A stretch of DNA of 64,000 nucleotides from Nocardia brasiliensis ATCC 700358 (GCF_000250675.2 NC_018681.1:1488001-1552000); one strand, 5' to 3'. Shown: positions 16,341-25,394, counted from the stretch's first letter. The notes: generated by a model not told the origin, from the letters alone. Numbers and translations: made by a program.

Positions 16341-17108
16341 GTGCAACCTGACCATCAGCCCGCATTACACCTGGCCGGCCTGTGCAAACGCTTCGGCGGC
16401 CCCTGGGTGGTCGACAACGTGAGCCTCGTGGTGCCGCCCGGTTCATTCTTCGGCCTGGTCGGCCCCAACGGGGCGGGCAAGACGACGACGCTGTCGATGG
16501 CCTGCGGGCTGTTGCGGCCCGACGGCGGGCGGGCCGAGATCTTCGGGGCCGACGTCTGGGGCGACCCGGTGCGCGCGAAAACCCTGGCCGGTGTGCTGCC
16601 GGACGGGCTCGCGCTGCCCGAACGGCTCACCGGGCGCGAATTGCTCACCTACACCGGCCTTCTGCGCGGCATGCCGGAGCGCATCGTCGCCGAGCGCACC
16701 GACGAACTGCTCTCGGTGTTCGAATTGACCGGCGCCGAAGGCACTCTCGTCGTCGACTACTCCGCGGGTATGCGCAAGAAGATCGGGCTGGCCACCGCGC
16801 TGCTGCACGGGCCGAAGCTGCTGGTGCTCGACGAGCCGTTCGAAGCGGTGGATCCGGTGTCGGCGAGCACGATTCGCACGATCCTGCAACGCTTCGTCGG
16901 GGCAGGCGGCTCGGTGGTGCTGTCGAGTCACGTGATGGCGCTGGTGGAGAACATGTGCGACCGCGTCGCGGTGATCACCGGGGGAAGGGTGGTCGCCGCG
17001 GGCACGCTGGACGAGGTGCGCGGACAGCATACGTTGGAAGAGACCTTTGTCCGGCTGGTCGGCGGCCGGGTCGGGGGAGCGGACGGGCTGTCGTGGCTGG
17101 CGTCCTGA
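16341..17108 (+). CDS. ABC transporter ATP-binding protein
   Basis: A 255-residue ATPase with Walker A GPNGAGKTT, signature YSAGMRKKIGLA (a YSAGM variant of LSGGQ), Walker B LLVLDEPF and an H-loop in SSHVM. It resembles CcmA/BcrA-type exporter ATPases that pair with a separate large permease. The GTG at 16341 is chosen because GGGGGA lies just upstream and the preceding codons are unlike the family. It overlaps the permease gene by 16 bp, indicating a coupled operon. The transported substrate is unknown. Confidence 0.9.
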   Translation: MQPDHQPALHLAGLCKRFGGPWVVDNVSLVVPPGSFFGLVGPNGAGKTTTLSMACGLLRPDGGRAEIFGADVWGDPVRAKTLAGVLPDGLALPERLTGRELLTYTGLLRGMPERIVAERTDELLSVFELTGAEGTLVVDYSAGMRKKIGLATALLHGPKLLVLDEPFEAVDPVSASTIRTILQRFVGAGGSVVLSSHVMALVENMCDRVAVITGGRVVAAGTLDEVRGQHTLEETFVRLVGGRVGGADGLSWLAS

Positions 17109-18658
17109 TCCGGTTGCGGCTGCTGCTCACCAAGCGTTCGCTGACCAACGGCTGGCAGGGCGTCACCTTCGTCATCGGTATCGTGCTCGGACTCTGCTTC
17201 GCGGTCATCACCGCGGCTCTGATCGGGTTCGCGGTCCGTGGTGGCGAGATCGACCGCGGGATCACCATCGCGGCAACACTTTTCGGAGTATGGACGCTCG
17301 GCTGGCTGTGCGGGCCGGTGTTGTTCGGCAGCAGCGACGAGACGGTGCAACCGGAGCATCTGCGCCTGCTGCCGCTCAGGCATCGGCAGCTGGCCACCGG
17401 CCTGCTCGCCGCCGCGTTCGCCGGGCCCGCGCCGGTGCTGAACCTGGTCGCGTTCAGCGGCCTCGTGCTGCTCGCGGCCCGAACCGGGGTCGCGGCAACG
17501 GTGGTCGCGGTGTTCGGGGTGGTGCTGCACCTCGTGTTCGTCGTGCTGCTGTCCCGGGTGGTGCTCGCCTGGGTCGGGGCCGCGATGCGGTCCCGGCGCG
17601 GCAAAGACCTCGGCGTGCTCGTCGCGGGACTGCTCGGGCTGGCCTACTACCCGATGAGCTGGCTGCTGTCCCATGTCGGCGCGTTACGCGACGTGCCGCC
17701 CGCGGTGGCCGACACGGTGCGCCTGCTGCCGTCCGGCTGGGCCGCGACGGCGGTCGAGGGTGCGGCCCAAGGGAATTGGGTGCGCGCGACGCTGCCGTTG
17801 CTCGGCCTCGTACTGGTCTCGCTCGGCCTGTGGCAGGCGTGGTCGGTGCTGCTCGCGCGGCGGCTCGCCGCGCCGATGAACTCGGTCGGCGGGTCGGCGG
17901 GCGGTGGGCTGCTCGGCCGGGTCCGTCAGGGCGGACCCGTCGGCGCGGTGCTCGTGAAGGAACTGCGCGCCTGGTCCCGCGACAGCCGACGGCGCGCCAC
18001 CCTGCTGCCGGTGCTGGTGGTCGGCGTGCTGATGCCGGTGTTTCCCGCGCTGCAGGGCAGCGGTGCCGGCGGCGTACCGTTCGTCGGCGTCACCTCCGCC
18101 GCGTTCGCCGCGCTGGCCGGCGCCAACCTCTACGGCTACGACGGCACCGCGCTGTGGCAAACCCTGATCACGCCCGGTGCGGCGCGGGCCGACGTGCGCG
18201 GGAGGTTGCTCGCGCTGCTCATCGTGATCGGCGTGCCGACGCTGCTGCTCGCCCTCGTCCTGCCCGGTGCCCTCGGACGCTGGGGCGTCTATCCGTGGGT
18301 GCTGTCGCTGTACGCGGCCGCGCTCGGTGTCGGCGTCTGCTCGGCCCTCGTCCTGTCCGTGCTCGCGCCGTACCCGCTGCCGCCCCGGACAGGTAACCCG
18401 TTCTCCGGTTCCGGCAATCCTGGTTGCGCCAAGATGCTCGTCCAAGTGGCCATGATCTTCGGCCAGTTCGTCGCCCTGCTGCCGGTCCTGGCCGTCCTGG
18501 TCATCGGCTATCTCACCGAAGTGAAACCGGTGGAATGGCTCGCGGTCCCCGTCGGCATCGCGACCGGCCTCGCCGCGATCTTCTTCGGTGCCCGCATCGC
18601 CGAACACCGCCTGACCACCCGCGGTCCGGAACTGCTCACCACGCTCCGTCCCCGCTGA
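17093..18658 (+). CDS. ABC transporter permease
   Basis: A 521-residue integral membrane protein with roughly ten to twelve hydrophobic segments, starting at a GTG inside the end of the ATPase gene. Basic loops such as RSRRGKDLG and RDSRRRATL separate the membrane segments. It is an actinobacterial ABC-2-like permease of unassigned substrate; homologues usually occur with the same type of ATPase gene immediately upstream. The very long overlapping frame upstream of 17093 is a shadow of the ATPase and was discarded. Confidence 0.82.
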   Translation: MAGVLIRLRLLLTKRSLTNGWQGVTFVIGIVLGLCFAVITAALIGFAVRGGEIDRGITIAATLFGVWTLGWLCGPVLFGSSDETVQPEHLRLLPLRHRQLATGLLAAAFAGPAPVLNLVAFSGLVLLAARTGVAATVVAVFGVVLHLVFVVLLSRVVLAWVGAAMRSRRGKDLGVLVAGLLGLAYYPMSWLLSHVGALRDVPPAVADTVRLLPSGWAATAVEGAAQGNWVRATLPLLGLVLVSLGLWQAWSVLLARRLAAPMNSVGGSAGGGLLGRVRQGGPVGAVLVKELRAWSRDSRRRATLLPVLVVGVLMPVFPALQGSGAGGVPFVGVTSAAFAALAGANLYGYDGTALWQTLITPGAARADVRGRLLALLIVIGVPTLLLALVLPGALGRWGVYPWVLSLYAAALGVGVCSALVLSVLAPYPLPPRTGNPFSGSGNPGCAKMLVQVAMIFGQFVALLPVLAVLVIGYLTEVKPVEWLAVPVGIATGLAAIFFGARIAEHRLTTRGPELLTTLRPR

Positions 18659-18718
18659 CGGACCCTCGCGCAGGCCGGAACGCGGCGGTGCGCATCGGCT
18701 CGGCAATAGACTGGCCGG

Positions 18719-19639
18719 GTGAGCGATAGGGATCCCGATGGCAACTTGGATCTGAATCAGCTCCGCACCTTCCTCGCGGTGCATCGGGCGGGTTCGATCA
18801 CCGCGGGCGCGCGGCTGGTGGGGTTGTCGCAGCCGACCGTGACGGCGCAGTTGCAGGCGCTGGAGAAGCGCCTGGGGCAGCGGCTGTTCGAGCGTCTGCC
18901 GCGGGGCGTCGCGCCGACCGCGGCGGCCGCCGAACTGGCCGCGCGCATCGCCGAGCCGATGGACGCGCTGACGGCTGCCGCCGGGCCCGCCGATCCCGCG
19001 GCGTCCGCGCCACAGCCACCGGTCCGGCTGGCCGGGCCCGCGGAAATGCTTGCGGTGCAGGCTCTTCCCGCGTTGGCGCCGCTGATCCAGCGCGGTGTCC
19101 GGCTGGCCGTGACCGCCGGACTCTCCGAGGAGTTGCTGACTGGTTTACGGGCCGGGCACTACGACCTGGTGGTCTCGACGGTCCGCCCGCGAGGGCGCAC
19201 CGTCCTCGCCGAGCCGTTGATCGATGAGGAGTTCGTCTTGGTCGCCGCCCCGGCACTGGCCGCGCGCATCGATCTCGATCGGCTGCGCGCGGACGGTCCG
19301 GCCGCGCTGTCCGGGGTGCCGTTGGTCAGCTATGCCGCCGATCTGCCGATCCTGCGCCGGTATTGGCGGCACGTCTTCGGCCTCCGTCTGACGGCCGCGC
19401 CGGCGGTCGTCGTCGCGGACCTGCGGGCCGTCGCCGCCGCGGTCGCGGCGGGTGCGGGCATCAGTGTGCTGCCCCGTTATCTCTGTGCGCCACAACTGCG
19501 TTCAGGAGCCCTGGTCGCGCTCTTGGAGCCGTCGGACCCGCCGATCAACACCGGTTTCCTCGTCCGGCGGCCCGGCACCACCCTGCCCCACGTCGACCTG
19601 GTGCACACCCAGCTCCGCCGCGCCGCCCGCACGTGGTGA
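18719..19639 (+). CDS. LysR family transcriptional regulator
   Basis: A 306-residue LysR regulator. The N-terminal winged HTH reads LNQLRTFLAVHRAGSITAGA followed by LVGLSQPTVTAQLQALEKRL, and the C-terminal half is a two-lobed periplasmic-binding-like effector domain with VLAEPLIDEEFVLVAAPALA. The start is GTG. It ends 4 bp before the convergent XRE gene. No divergent partner gene is present, so its target is unclear. Confidence 0.88.
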   Translation: MSDRDPDGNLDLNQLRTFLAVHRAGSITAGARLVGLSQPTVTAQLQALEKRLGQRLFERLPRGVAPTAAAAELAARIAEPMDALTAAAGPADPAASAPQPPVRLAGPAEMLAVQALPALAPLIQRGVRLAVTAGLSEELLTGLRAGHYDLVVSTVRPRGRTVLAEPLIDEEFVLVAAPALAARIDLDRLRADGPAALSGVPLVSYAADLPILRRYWRHVFGLRLTAAPAVVVADLRAVAAAVAAGAGISVLPRYLCAPQLRSGALVALLEPSDPPINTGFLVRRPGTTLPHVDLVHTQLRRAARTW

Positions 19640-19643
19640 CGGC

Positions 19644-20447
19644 TCAGCGCGGTCCGTACTCCTGGGCTGCGCGCTTGCGCAGGATCTGCGCCGTCTGCTC
19701 GTCGGCGGGGAGGAAGGCCTCCAGGTGTAGTTCGGCCAGGGTGATGTCGGTGGCCGTGGCGAACGAGGTCAGCGTGGTGATGAGCCGTAGTTCGCCGTCG
19801 GGGCTGCGCAGCCGCAGCGGGACCGCGAAGCCGAGGTGGTCGGGGCCCGGTTCGGCCTGCGGGAGATAACCTTCCAGCTCTTGGACGAGTTCTTCGAGAG
19901 CCGGGTCGGGGCTGCGGGCGAGGCGGCCGTTCAGCGCTTCGGTCACGTGTTTGCCCCACTCGGGCAGGTTCACCACGCGCCGCGCGAGCCCGTCGGGATG
20001 CAGCGCGAGCCGGAGCACGTTGACCGGCGGTTCCAGCAGTGTGGCCGCCGCGCCCTCGGTGAGCACGGCGAACGCGTCGTTGGCGGCGAGCAGGATGCCG
20101 TGTGGGCGCACCACCAGCGCCGGATAGGGTCGATGGCCGTCCAGGATCGTTGTCAGGGCCTCTCGGACCGGACCCAATTCCGGTGTGTCCAGCGCGGATT
20201 CGGGAAAGGCGGGCGCGTATCCGGCGGCGAGGAGCAGCGCGTTGCGTTCCCGCAGCGACAATTCCAGCGATTCGGCCAGCCGCACCACCATGGTGCGGCC
20301 CGGTCGCGACCGTCCCTGTTCCAGGAAGCTCAAGTGCCGCTGCGTGGTGTCCGCCCGGATCGCCAGGTCCAGCTGGCTGACCCGGCGCAGGGTCCGCCAA
20401 TGCTTCAGCTGCCGGGCGAATCCCGGCGTCTCGATCGCCGTTGTCAT
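19644..20447 (-). CDS. XRE-family regulator with MmyB-like ligand-binding domain
   Basis: A 267-residue protein. The N-terminal XRE helix-turn-helix (RQLKHWRTLRRVSQLDLAIR then TTQRHLSFLEQGRSRPGR) precedes a PAS-like MmyB ligand-binding domain (YPALVVRPHGILLAANDAF). This family is common in actinomycetes next to oxidoreductases or SnoaL-like proteins. Here it is divergent from a SnoaL-like gene, with a short inverted repeat (20527-20542, arms ATTCCC/GGGAAT) between the starts that could be its operator. Confidence 0.88.
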   Translation of the reverse strand: MTTAIETPGFARQLKHWRTLRRVSQLDLAIRADTTQRHLSFLEQGRSRPGRTMVVRLAESLELSLRERNALLLAAGYAPAFPESALDTPELGPVREALTTILDGHRPYPALVVRPHGILLAANDAFAVLTEGAAATLLEPPVNVLRLALHPDGLARRVVNLPEWGKHVTEALNGRLARSPDPALEELVQELEGYLPQAEPGPDHLGFAVPLRLRSPDGELRLITTLTSFATATDITLAELHLEAFLPADEQTAQILRKRAAQEYGPR

Positions 20448-20577
20448 GCGCTCAGTCTGTTCTGCGCCCCGCGGGTCCGCGATTCCGCGGAGGGTATGAC
20501 ACGAGCACCTGCGTGAGGATTCGGCTATTCCCTGCCGGGAATCGCGCGGTATCGCCGCGATGGCAAAACTCTGTGCC

Positions 20578-21024
20578 ATGAGCAAGCAGATGAACGAAAA
20601 AGAACTGGCCACCTTCGCCGAGCAGTTCGCCGCGCTGTGGAACGAGTCCGACCCCGAAGCCCGGGAGCAGCGCATCCGGGACTTCTTCGCGCCCACCGGA
20701 GTCCAGGTGCTGGTCGATCCGCCGGTGGAGATGCGTGCGCAGGTGGAGCGGCTGCAGTTCGCGCTGCCCGCGCTGGAAGTTCGTGGCTACGCGGCGCTGT
20801 CGCGCCGGGTGACGCGGGCCTACGAGCTGTTCATCGCGTCCGGTGACTACGAGTTCGCGGTGCCGGCCCCGGCAATCCCGTTGCCCGCCGGGCTGATCGG
20901 CCTCAGCTGGGTGATGGTGGCGAAGGCGGACGGCGCGATCGCGGGCGGCGGCTTCGATGTGATCGGTCTGGACGCCGATGGCCGGATCCTGACCGACCAC
21001 CAGTTCATCGAGGGCGTGCGCTGA
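20578..21024 (+). CDS. SnoaL-like/NTF2-fold protein
   Basis: A 148-residue protein of the NTF2-like superfamily: an N-terminal helix (EKELATFAEQFAALWNESDP), then alternating strands with the conserved pocket residues near LIGLSWVMVAKADGAI. Such proteins act as small-molecule isomerases, cyclases or binding proteins, and the substrate cannot be read from sequence. ATG 20578 is chosen; an in-frame ATG at 20560 would add six residues. It is divergent from the MmyB-type regulator, its probable repressor. Confidence 0.78.
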   Translation: MSKQMNEKELATFAEQFAALWNESDPEAREQRIRDFFAPTGVQVLVDPPVEMRAQVERLQFALPALEVRGYAALSRRVTRAYELFIASGDYEFAVPAPAIPLPAGLIGLSWVMVAKADGAIAGGGFDVIGLDADGRILTDHQFIEGVR

Positions 21025-21059
21025 GCGGCTCCACCGGCTGCGGCGTCGTCATGGGCTGA

Positions 21060-21791
21060 TCAGGGGCAGGTGCCGAGTTCACGTGTCATGGCGTCCTTCT
21101 CGGCCTGGGTCACCCAGAGCTGGTACGCCGCTTTGACCTGGATCTGCCTGGTCAGGTAGGCGCAGCGGTAGCCCTTGCTCGGCGGCAGCCAGCTGGCCGC
21201 GTCGGAGTCGCTCTTGGACTGGTTGGTCGGGCCGTCGACGGCCTGCAGGTTCAGCGGGTCGTTGGCCAGGTCGCGGCGGCGCTCGGCGGAAAGCTGTTGC
21301 GCGCCTTTCTGCCAGGCGTCCGACAGGGCGATGATGTGGTCGATCTGCACATCGTCGGAGGTCTTCGGCCCGCGCACGAATTCGATCGTCTTACCGGTGT
21401 AGAGATCGTTGAGGGTGCCGGTGGCCACGACGCAGCGCTTGGTGTCCTTGAAGGTGACGTCGATGAGGTCACGCTGCAGGATGTCGTCGCGGGTGCCGCA
21501 GCCGTTGTGCCCGCCGGGTACTGACACGTCATCAGACCAGGCGGGACCGAATTGTTCACGGGTGTAACCGGTTTTGGGGGCCCGTCCGGCGACGCGGACG
21601 GTATCGAGCAGGGCGAGCGCGTCGCGGCTCGGCATGCTCGCCGGCGCATCGGCACAGACCTGGGCGGATCCGGTGTCGCACTGCGCGTTCGCCTTCGGCG
21701 GTTCCACCCGGTTCACGTAGTAGTAGGAGACTCCGATGAATGTCACGATCGCCAGAACGATGAGAGCGAGTCGCTGTGCTGTGAACTTCAT
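21060..21791 (-). CDS. Secreted HNH endonuclease family protein (DUF1524)
   Basis: A 243-residue exported or membrane-anchored protein. The N-terminal segment LALIVLAIVTFIGVSYYYV follows a basic start. The C-terminal half carries the DUF1524 HNH motif: QIDHIIALSDAWQKGA (metal-binding Asp-His) and NLQAVDGPTNQSKSD (Asn and the downstream N..SK.D). Cysteine pairs (GCGTRDD, KRCVV, YRCAY) suggest extracellular disulfides. AGGAAG lies 5 bp upstream of the ATG at 21791. It may degrade extracellular DNA for nutrients or competition; its specificity is unknown. Confidence 0.85.
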   Translation of the reverse strand: MKFTAQRLALIVLAIVTFIGVSYYYVNRVEPPKANAQCDTGSAQVCADAPASMPSRDALALLDTVRVAGRAPKTGYTREQFGPAWSDDVSVPGGHNGCGTRDDILQRDLIDVTFKDTKRCVVATGTLNDLYTGKTIEFVRGPKTSDDVQIDHIIALSDAWQKGAQQLSAERRRDLANDPLNLQAVDGPTNQSKSDSDAASWLPPSKGYRCAYLTRQIQVKAAYQLWVTQAEKDAMTRELGTCP

Positions 21792-22284
21792 CGAGCTTCC
21801 TAACGCCAATCACCTGAACTATAACGGCCGCCAACGTATCCGGCGGTCGAGGTGGTGTAAGTGATTGCCCCATATGACTTTCCGCACAGCAAGGCGGCTG
21901 AACAGAATAAAGCCACCCCCGAGTCGCCGTGCCGGCGCCGACTCGGGGGTGGCGGATCACGAGTCACTGCGACCGCGATGCGCGGCGATGCGGAAGGATG
22001 TCCAGTCCCGATTCCGCACACACCGACACCACGGGGCTGATGAGGGAGGTCCCGAGGTGTCGAACCGCGCTGGGCGAGCTAGCTCGTGAAGTTCAGGGGG
22101 TGTTCTACGTATTAGGACAGTAGATAACGCGGGTTGATCTTGGCAAGTCGCGCGCGCTGATTCGGGACTATTCTCAGGATCATTTCAGCCTGACTGTCAT
22201 ATCTACTGGATGTATACGGATGTGCCGCTGCTCGGTGGGCGGTGCCGGCTTCGGCGCGAACGCGGTTCGGGAGTGATCGATCTG
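21792..22284. other. Intergenic region with an orphan hairpin
   Basis: This divergent gap between the nuclease and the dehalogenase has no convincing coding frame. It contains one strong hairpin (21912-21953, 15-bp arms) and a lower-GC stretch at about 22090-22220 that could hold promoters. No tRNA or known RNA family was recognised. Confidence 0.6.
21912..21953. terminator. Hairpin with 15-bp perfect G/C-rich arms
   Basis: Arms at 21912-21926 and 21939-21953 are exact complements around a 12-base loop, and no T-run follows. No gene ends nearby on either strand, so it may terminate an unannotated small transcript. Confidence 0.55.
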
Positions 22285-22300
22285 CGTGACGAGCGTCACT
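22285..22300. promoter_or_regulatory. CRP/GlxR-like site upstream of the haloalkane dehalogenase gene
   Basis: CGTGACGAGCGTCACT contains a perfect GTGA-N6-TCAC core about 80 bp upstream of the dehalogenase ATG. It sits within a larger dyad with GAGTGA (22271-22276) and TCACTC (22296-22301). Confidence 0.5.
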
Positions 22301-22379
22301 CGAATGGTGGTCACAGTGGGCGGTGTTCGGGTGTCCAACCCGGTGAAGGCAATTCAGCCGGACCCCGAAAGGACAGCTC

Positions 22380-23252
22380 ATGGCCACCGTCGACGTTCTC
22401 GATTCGTTCATCTCCTACCGCGACGCGGGCACCGGTTCGGTGCCGGTCGTCTTCCTGCACGGCAATCCCACCTCGTCGTACCTGTGGCGGAACGTGATTC
22501 CGCACGTCGGCGACCAAACACGGACGCTGGCACCCGATCTCATCGGCATGGGCGCCTCCGGTAAGCCGGACATCGGCTACCGGTTCGTCGAGCACGCGCG
22601 CTACCTCGAGGCCTGGTTCGATGCGCTGGAACTGGACCAGGTCGTGCTCGTCGGCCACGACTGGGGCGGTGCGCTCGGCTTGGACTGGGCCGCACGGCAT
22701 CCCGGCCGGGTGCGCGGCGTCGCCGTGCTCGAGACCTTCCTGCGGCCGCTGCGCTGGTCCGAACTGCCGCCGCGGGGTGCGGAGATCTTCCGCGCCTACC
22801 GCGGGCCGGAGGGGGAGCGGATGGTGTTGGCGGAGAACATGTTCATCGAGTTCAATCTGCCGAATCAGGCGCCGAGCCTGACCCCCGAGGACCATGACGT
22901 GTACCGCGCGCCGTACCCGACGCCCGAGTCGCGCAGGCCCCTGCTGGCCTGGCCGCGGGAGCTGCCGCTGGACGGCGAGCCCGCCGACGTGGTGGCGATC
23001 ATCGAGAACTACGGCCGCTGGGCCGCCACGTCGCCCGAGGTGCCCAAGCTCATCATGGGTCTGGCGAACGGATCGGGCCTCGGCTCGCCCGAGGCGGTCG
23101 ACTGGGCGGCGACCACCTTCGCGAACGCGGAGACCGCGGTGATCCCCCCGGCCGGGCATCACGCGCCGGAGGATCGCCCGGACGAGATCGGCGCCGCGAT
23201 CGCCGCCTGGCTCCGCCGCCACACGCTGGTCGGCGCGGCCGAGATCGCCTGA
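22380..23252 (+). CDS. Haloalkane dehalogenase (DhaA/LinB-type)
   Basis: A 290-residue alpha/beta hydrolase of the haloalkane dehalogenase/Renilla-luciferase family. The oxyanion/halide loop HGNPTSSYLWRNVIPHV includes Asn29; the nucleophile is Asp94 followed by Trp95 in GHDWGGALG. Glu118 (VLETFLRP) is placed as the HLD-II-type acid, and His260 in AGHHAPEDRPDEIG completes the triad. It should hydrolyse carbon-halogen bonds to alcohol and halide. The cap region is of normal length. A CRP-like site lies upstream. It stands alone without other haloalkane-degradation genes, so its natural substrate is open. Confidence 0.88.
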   Translation: MATVDVLDSFISYRDAGTGSVPVVFLHGNPTSSYLWRNVIPHVGDQTRTLAPDLIGMGASGKPDIGYRFVEHARYLEAWFDALELDQVVLVGHDWGGALGLDWAARHPGRVRGVAVLETFLRPLRWSELPPRGAEIFRAYRGPEGERMVLAENMFIEFNLPNQAPSLTPEDHDVYRAPYPTPESRRPLLAWPRELPLDGEPADVVAIIENYGRWAATSPEVPKLIMGLANGSGLGSPEAVDWAATTFANAETAVIPPAGHHAPEDRPDEIGAAIAAWLRRHTLVGAAEIA

Positions 23253-23336
23253 GTCGCCGGGCATGTGGGTCTGCTCGATCCCACAGCCTGACGGGCAATG
23301 CTTGCGCAACCGCGCCGGTCATCGAAGGATGACCGG

Positions 23337-24200
23337 GTGGGTGTGCAAGAGCAAGCGCAAGACGGTACGCGGGCCGCGGAGCAGGAACTGGTCGAACGGG
23401 CCGTGGCCGGGGATCGGGACGCGATCACCGAAGTAGTGCGGTTGCTGCAGGATCCGCTGTATCGGCTCGCGCTGCGGATGGTGGGGCGGCCCGCCGAGGC
23501 GGAGGACGCGACGCAGGAGATCCTGCTGCGCGTCCTCGGCAACCTCGCGACCTGGCGGGCCGAGGCGGGGCTGCGCACCTGGGCCTACCGGGTCGGGGTG
23601 AACTATCTGCTGAACCTGCGGCGCCGGACGCCGCAGGAGGCGGCGCAGCTGAGCCTGGACACTTTTCGGGAGGGACTGGCCGACGGGCTGGCCGAGCAGG
23701 ACTACCGCGGCCCGGAGGCCACGCTGCTGGTCACCGAGCTGCGACTCAACTGCTCGCAGGCCATGCTGCAATGCCTGGCCAGGGACGAGCGGGTCGCCTT
23801 CGTCCTCGGCGACGTCTTCGAACTCGGCTCCGCCGAAGCCGCCTGGGTGCTCGACATCACCCCGGCCGCCTATCGAAAGCGCTTGGCGCGCGCGAAGAAA
23901 CGCCTCGGCGCGTTTCTGTCCGCCAGCTGCGGCTGGGCCGACCCGGCGGCGTTCTGCCGGTGCACGCGCCGGGTGGAACAGGCGGTGGCCCTGGGCCGGA
24001 TCGACCCGAGCCGCCCGAACTTCGCCAGGCATCCGACCACGCCCGGCGGCCGCACCGCAGACCAGGCCGAACAGCAGATGATCCAGTTGCACGACGCCGC
24101 GGCCGTGCTCCGCGCCCACCCGGATTACGCTGCGCCGCAGGCGAAGATGGACGCGATCAGCGAGTTGCTCCGGTCCGGGCGGTATCCGCTGCTGCAGTGA
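23337..24200 (+). CDS. ECF sigma factor with Cys-rich C-terminal extension
   Basis: A 287-residue extracytoplasmic-function sigma factor. Region 2 is visible as LYRLALRMVGRPAEAEDATQ and LATWRAEAGLRTWAYRVGVN, and region 4 as LGSAEAAWVLDITPAAYRKR. After region 4 comes an extra ~100 residues beginning SCGWADPAAFCRCTRRV. This Cys-x9-Cys-x-Cys motif could bind metal or sense redox and belongs to a known ECF subtype lacking a classical anti-sigma partner. GTG 23337 is chosen for the AAGGA upstream. Its 3' end overlaps the convergent TDT gene by 44 bp. Confidence 0.85.
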   Translation: MGVQEQAQDGTRAAEQELVERAVAGDRDAITEVVRLLQDPLYRLALRMVGRPAEAEDATQEILLRVLGNLATWRAEAGLRTWAYRVGVNYLLNLRRRTPQEAAQLSLDTFREGLADGLAEQDYRGPEATLLVTELRLNCSQAMLQCLARDERVAFVLGDVFELGSAEAAWVLDITPAAYRKRLARAKKRLGAFLSASCGWADPAAFCRCTRRVEQAVALGRIDPSRPNFARHPTTPGGRTADQAEQQMIQLHDAAAVLRAHPDYAAPQAKMDAISELLRSGRYPLLQ

Positions 24201-25347
24201 GTGCCGCCGGACGCAGCAGCGATCCGTCCAGTACGCCGCGGGCGGTGCGCGTCGCGACCACCGCCCACGCGGCGACCAGCACCAGATACAGCAGCACCGC
24301 GACGACCGCGAAAAGGTCCGCGCCGGTGTGGCTGTAGAGCACGGTGCTGCCGGTGACGCAGGTGCCGAGCGGGAAGGTGAAGCCCCACCAGGTCAGGTTG
24401 AAGGTCAATGCGCCTGCGCGACAGGTCTTTACCGTCACGGCGAGCGCCAGGGTCAGCCAGAGCATCGCGAAACCCCAGACGGCGAGGCCGAAGATGACGG
24501 AGAACGCCAGCAGACCTTTGGCGTAGAGGTCGGGCAGCGCGGTCGGGGCGGCGTTGGCGAGCAACCCGGCGGCGGTGACGGATTGGCCCAGCGGCCCGAG
24601 CACGATCCACAGGGTGGGCACCATGCCCGCGGCGGGGATGCCGTGATGTACCAGCCGGGACCAGATCATGGTGATGGTGACCAGGGCGGCGATCAGGCTC
24701 AGCCCGAACAGGGTGACGCAGACCAGGATCATGGTCAGCCGTGGCTGGCCCGCGGGAGTGTGCGGGACGAGCAAGGCGCCCATCGCCGCCGACACCATCG
24801 GCGGTACCACCGGCATCAGCCAGCCGCCGAACGCGGCATCTGCCTCGACCCGGTGCCGGGTGAACATTCGATAGGGAACGGCCACGGCGGAGAGCAGCCC
24901 GAGCACGGTGCCCGCGGTCCACAGCACCCAGTCGATCGCCAGTGCGGCGGGCAGTCCGATCACGTCGCTGCCGAGCAGCAGGGTGCCGCCGCCGACGGTC
25001 AGCAGCGCCATCGGCGGCGCGCCGAAGAACTGCGACATCACCGGATGATCGCGGTGGTCGCGGGCGTTGTCGGGAAACCGCACCCGGTGGGCCAGCCATG
25101 CCACGCTGAGTAGCACGAGGAGCGCGGCGGACAGCGCCCACACGACCGTCGCGGCACCCCGCAGGCCGGGAAAGCGCAGCGGCACAGTGGCCGCGGCGTT
25201 GGCGACGATCCCGGTCCCCATCACGGCGGCGAACCAGTTGGGGCCGAGTTGCCGCAGTGCGGACGGCTTGCGGACGGACCGGCGTTGGTCGAGCTGGTCG
25301 ACCTCGTGCCGCGCCGCAGCGGGACGGACGGTCAGGGTGGCGGTCAT
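24157..25347 (-). CDS. TDT family transporter (tellurite-resistance/dicarboxylate type)
   Basis: A 396-residue membrane protein with about ten hydrophobic helices. The N-terminal LGPNWFAAVMGTGIVANAAA is the hallmark of the TDT/TehA/SLAC1-like family, which exports or imports organic acids, sulfite or tellurite by a channel-like route. The ATG at 25347 is chosen; the long frame upstream is antisense to the LysR gene. The divergent LysR gene and the palindrome between them indicate substrate-responsive control. The substrate is undetermined. Confidence 0.88.
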   Translation of the reverse strand: MTATLTVRPAAARHEVDQLDQRRSVRKPSALRQLGPNWFAAVMGTGIVANAAATVPLRFPGLRGAATVVWALSAALLVLLSVAWLAHRVRFPDNARDHRDHPVMSQFFGAPPMALLTVGGGTLLLGSDVIGLPAALAIDWVLWTAGTVLGLLSAVAVPYRMFTRHRVEADAAFGGWLMPVVPPMVSAAMGALLVPHTPAGQPRLTMILVCVTLFGLSLIAALVTITMIWSRLVHHGIPAAGMVPTLWIVLGPLGQSVTAAGLLANAAPTALPDLYAKGLLAFSVIFGLAVWGFAMLWLTLALAVTVKTCRAGALTFNLTWWGFTFPLGTCVTGSTVLYSHTGADLFAVVAVLLYLVLVAAWAVVATRTARGVLDGSLLRPAALTAAADTARTGATR

Positions 25348-25394
25348 GCCTCCAGGCTGGTCGCTGGTTGTCGTATCAGGTAGCTGTCGTGTTC

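Noticed and set aside
20527..20542. A shared GGGAATAG element near 685, 20527 and 52136 as a common stress promoter
   Set aside because: Only the 52117-52141 copy has a correctly spaced GTTT -35 element; the others do not.
21912..21953. A 6C-type small RNA
   Set aside because: The cytosines are in the stem rather than in hairpin loops, and only one hairpin is present.
22112..22411. A 99-codon minus-strand frame upstream of the dehalogenase
   Set aside because: It has no family resemblance and overlaps the dehalogenase start and the CRP-like site.
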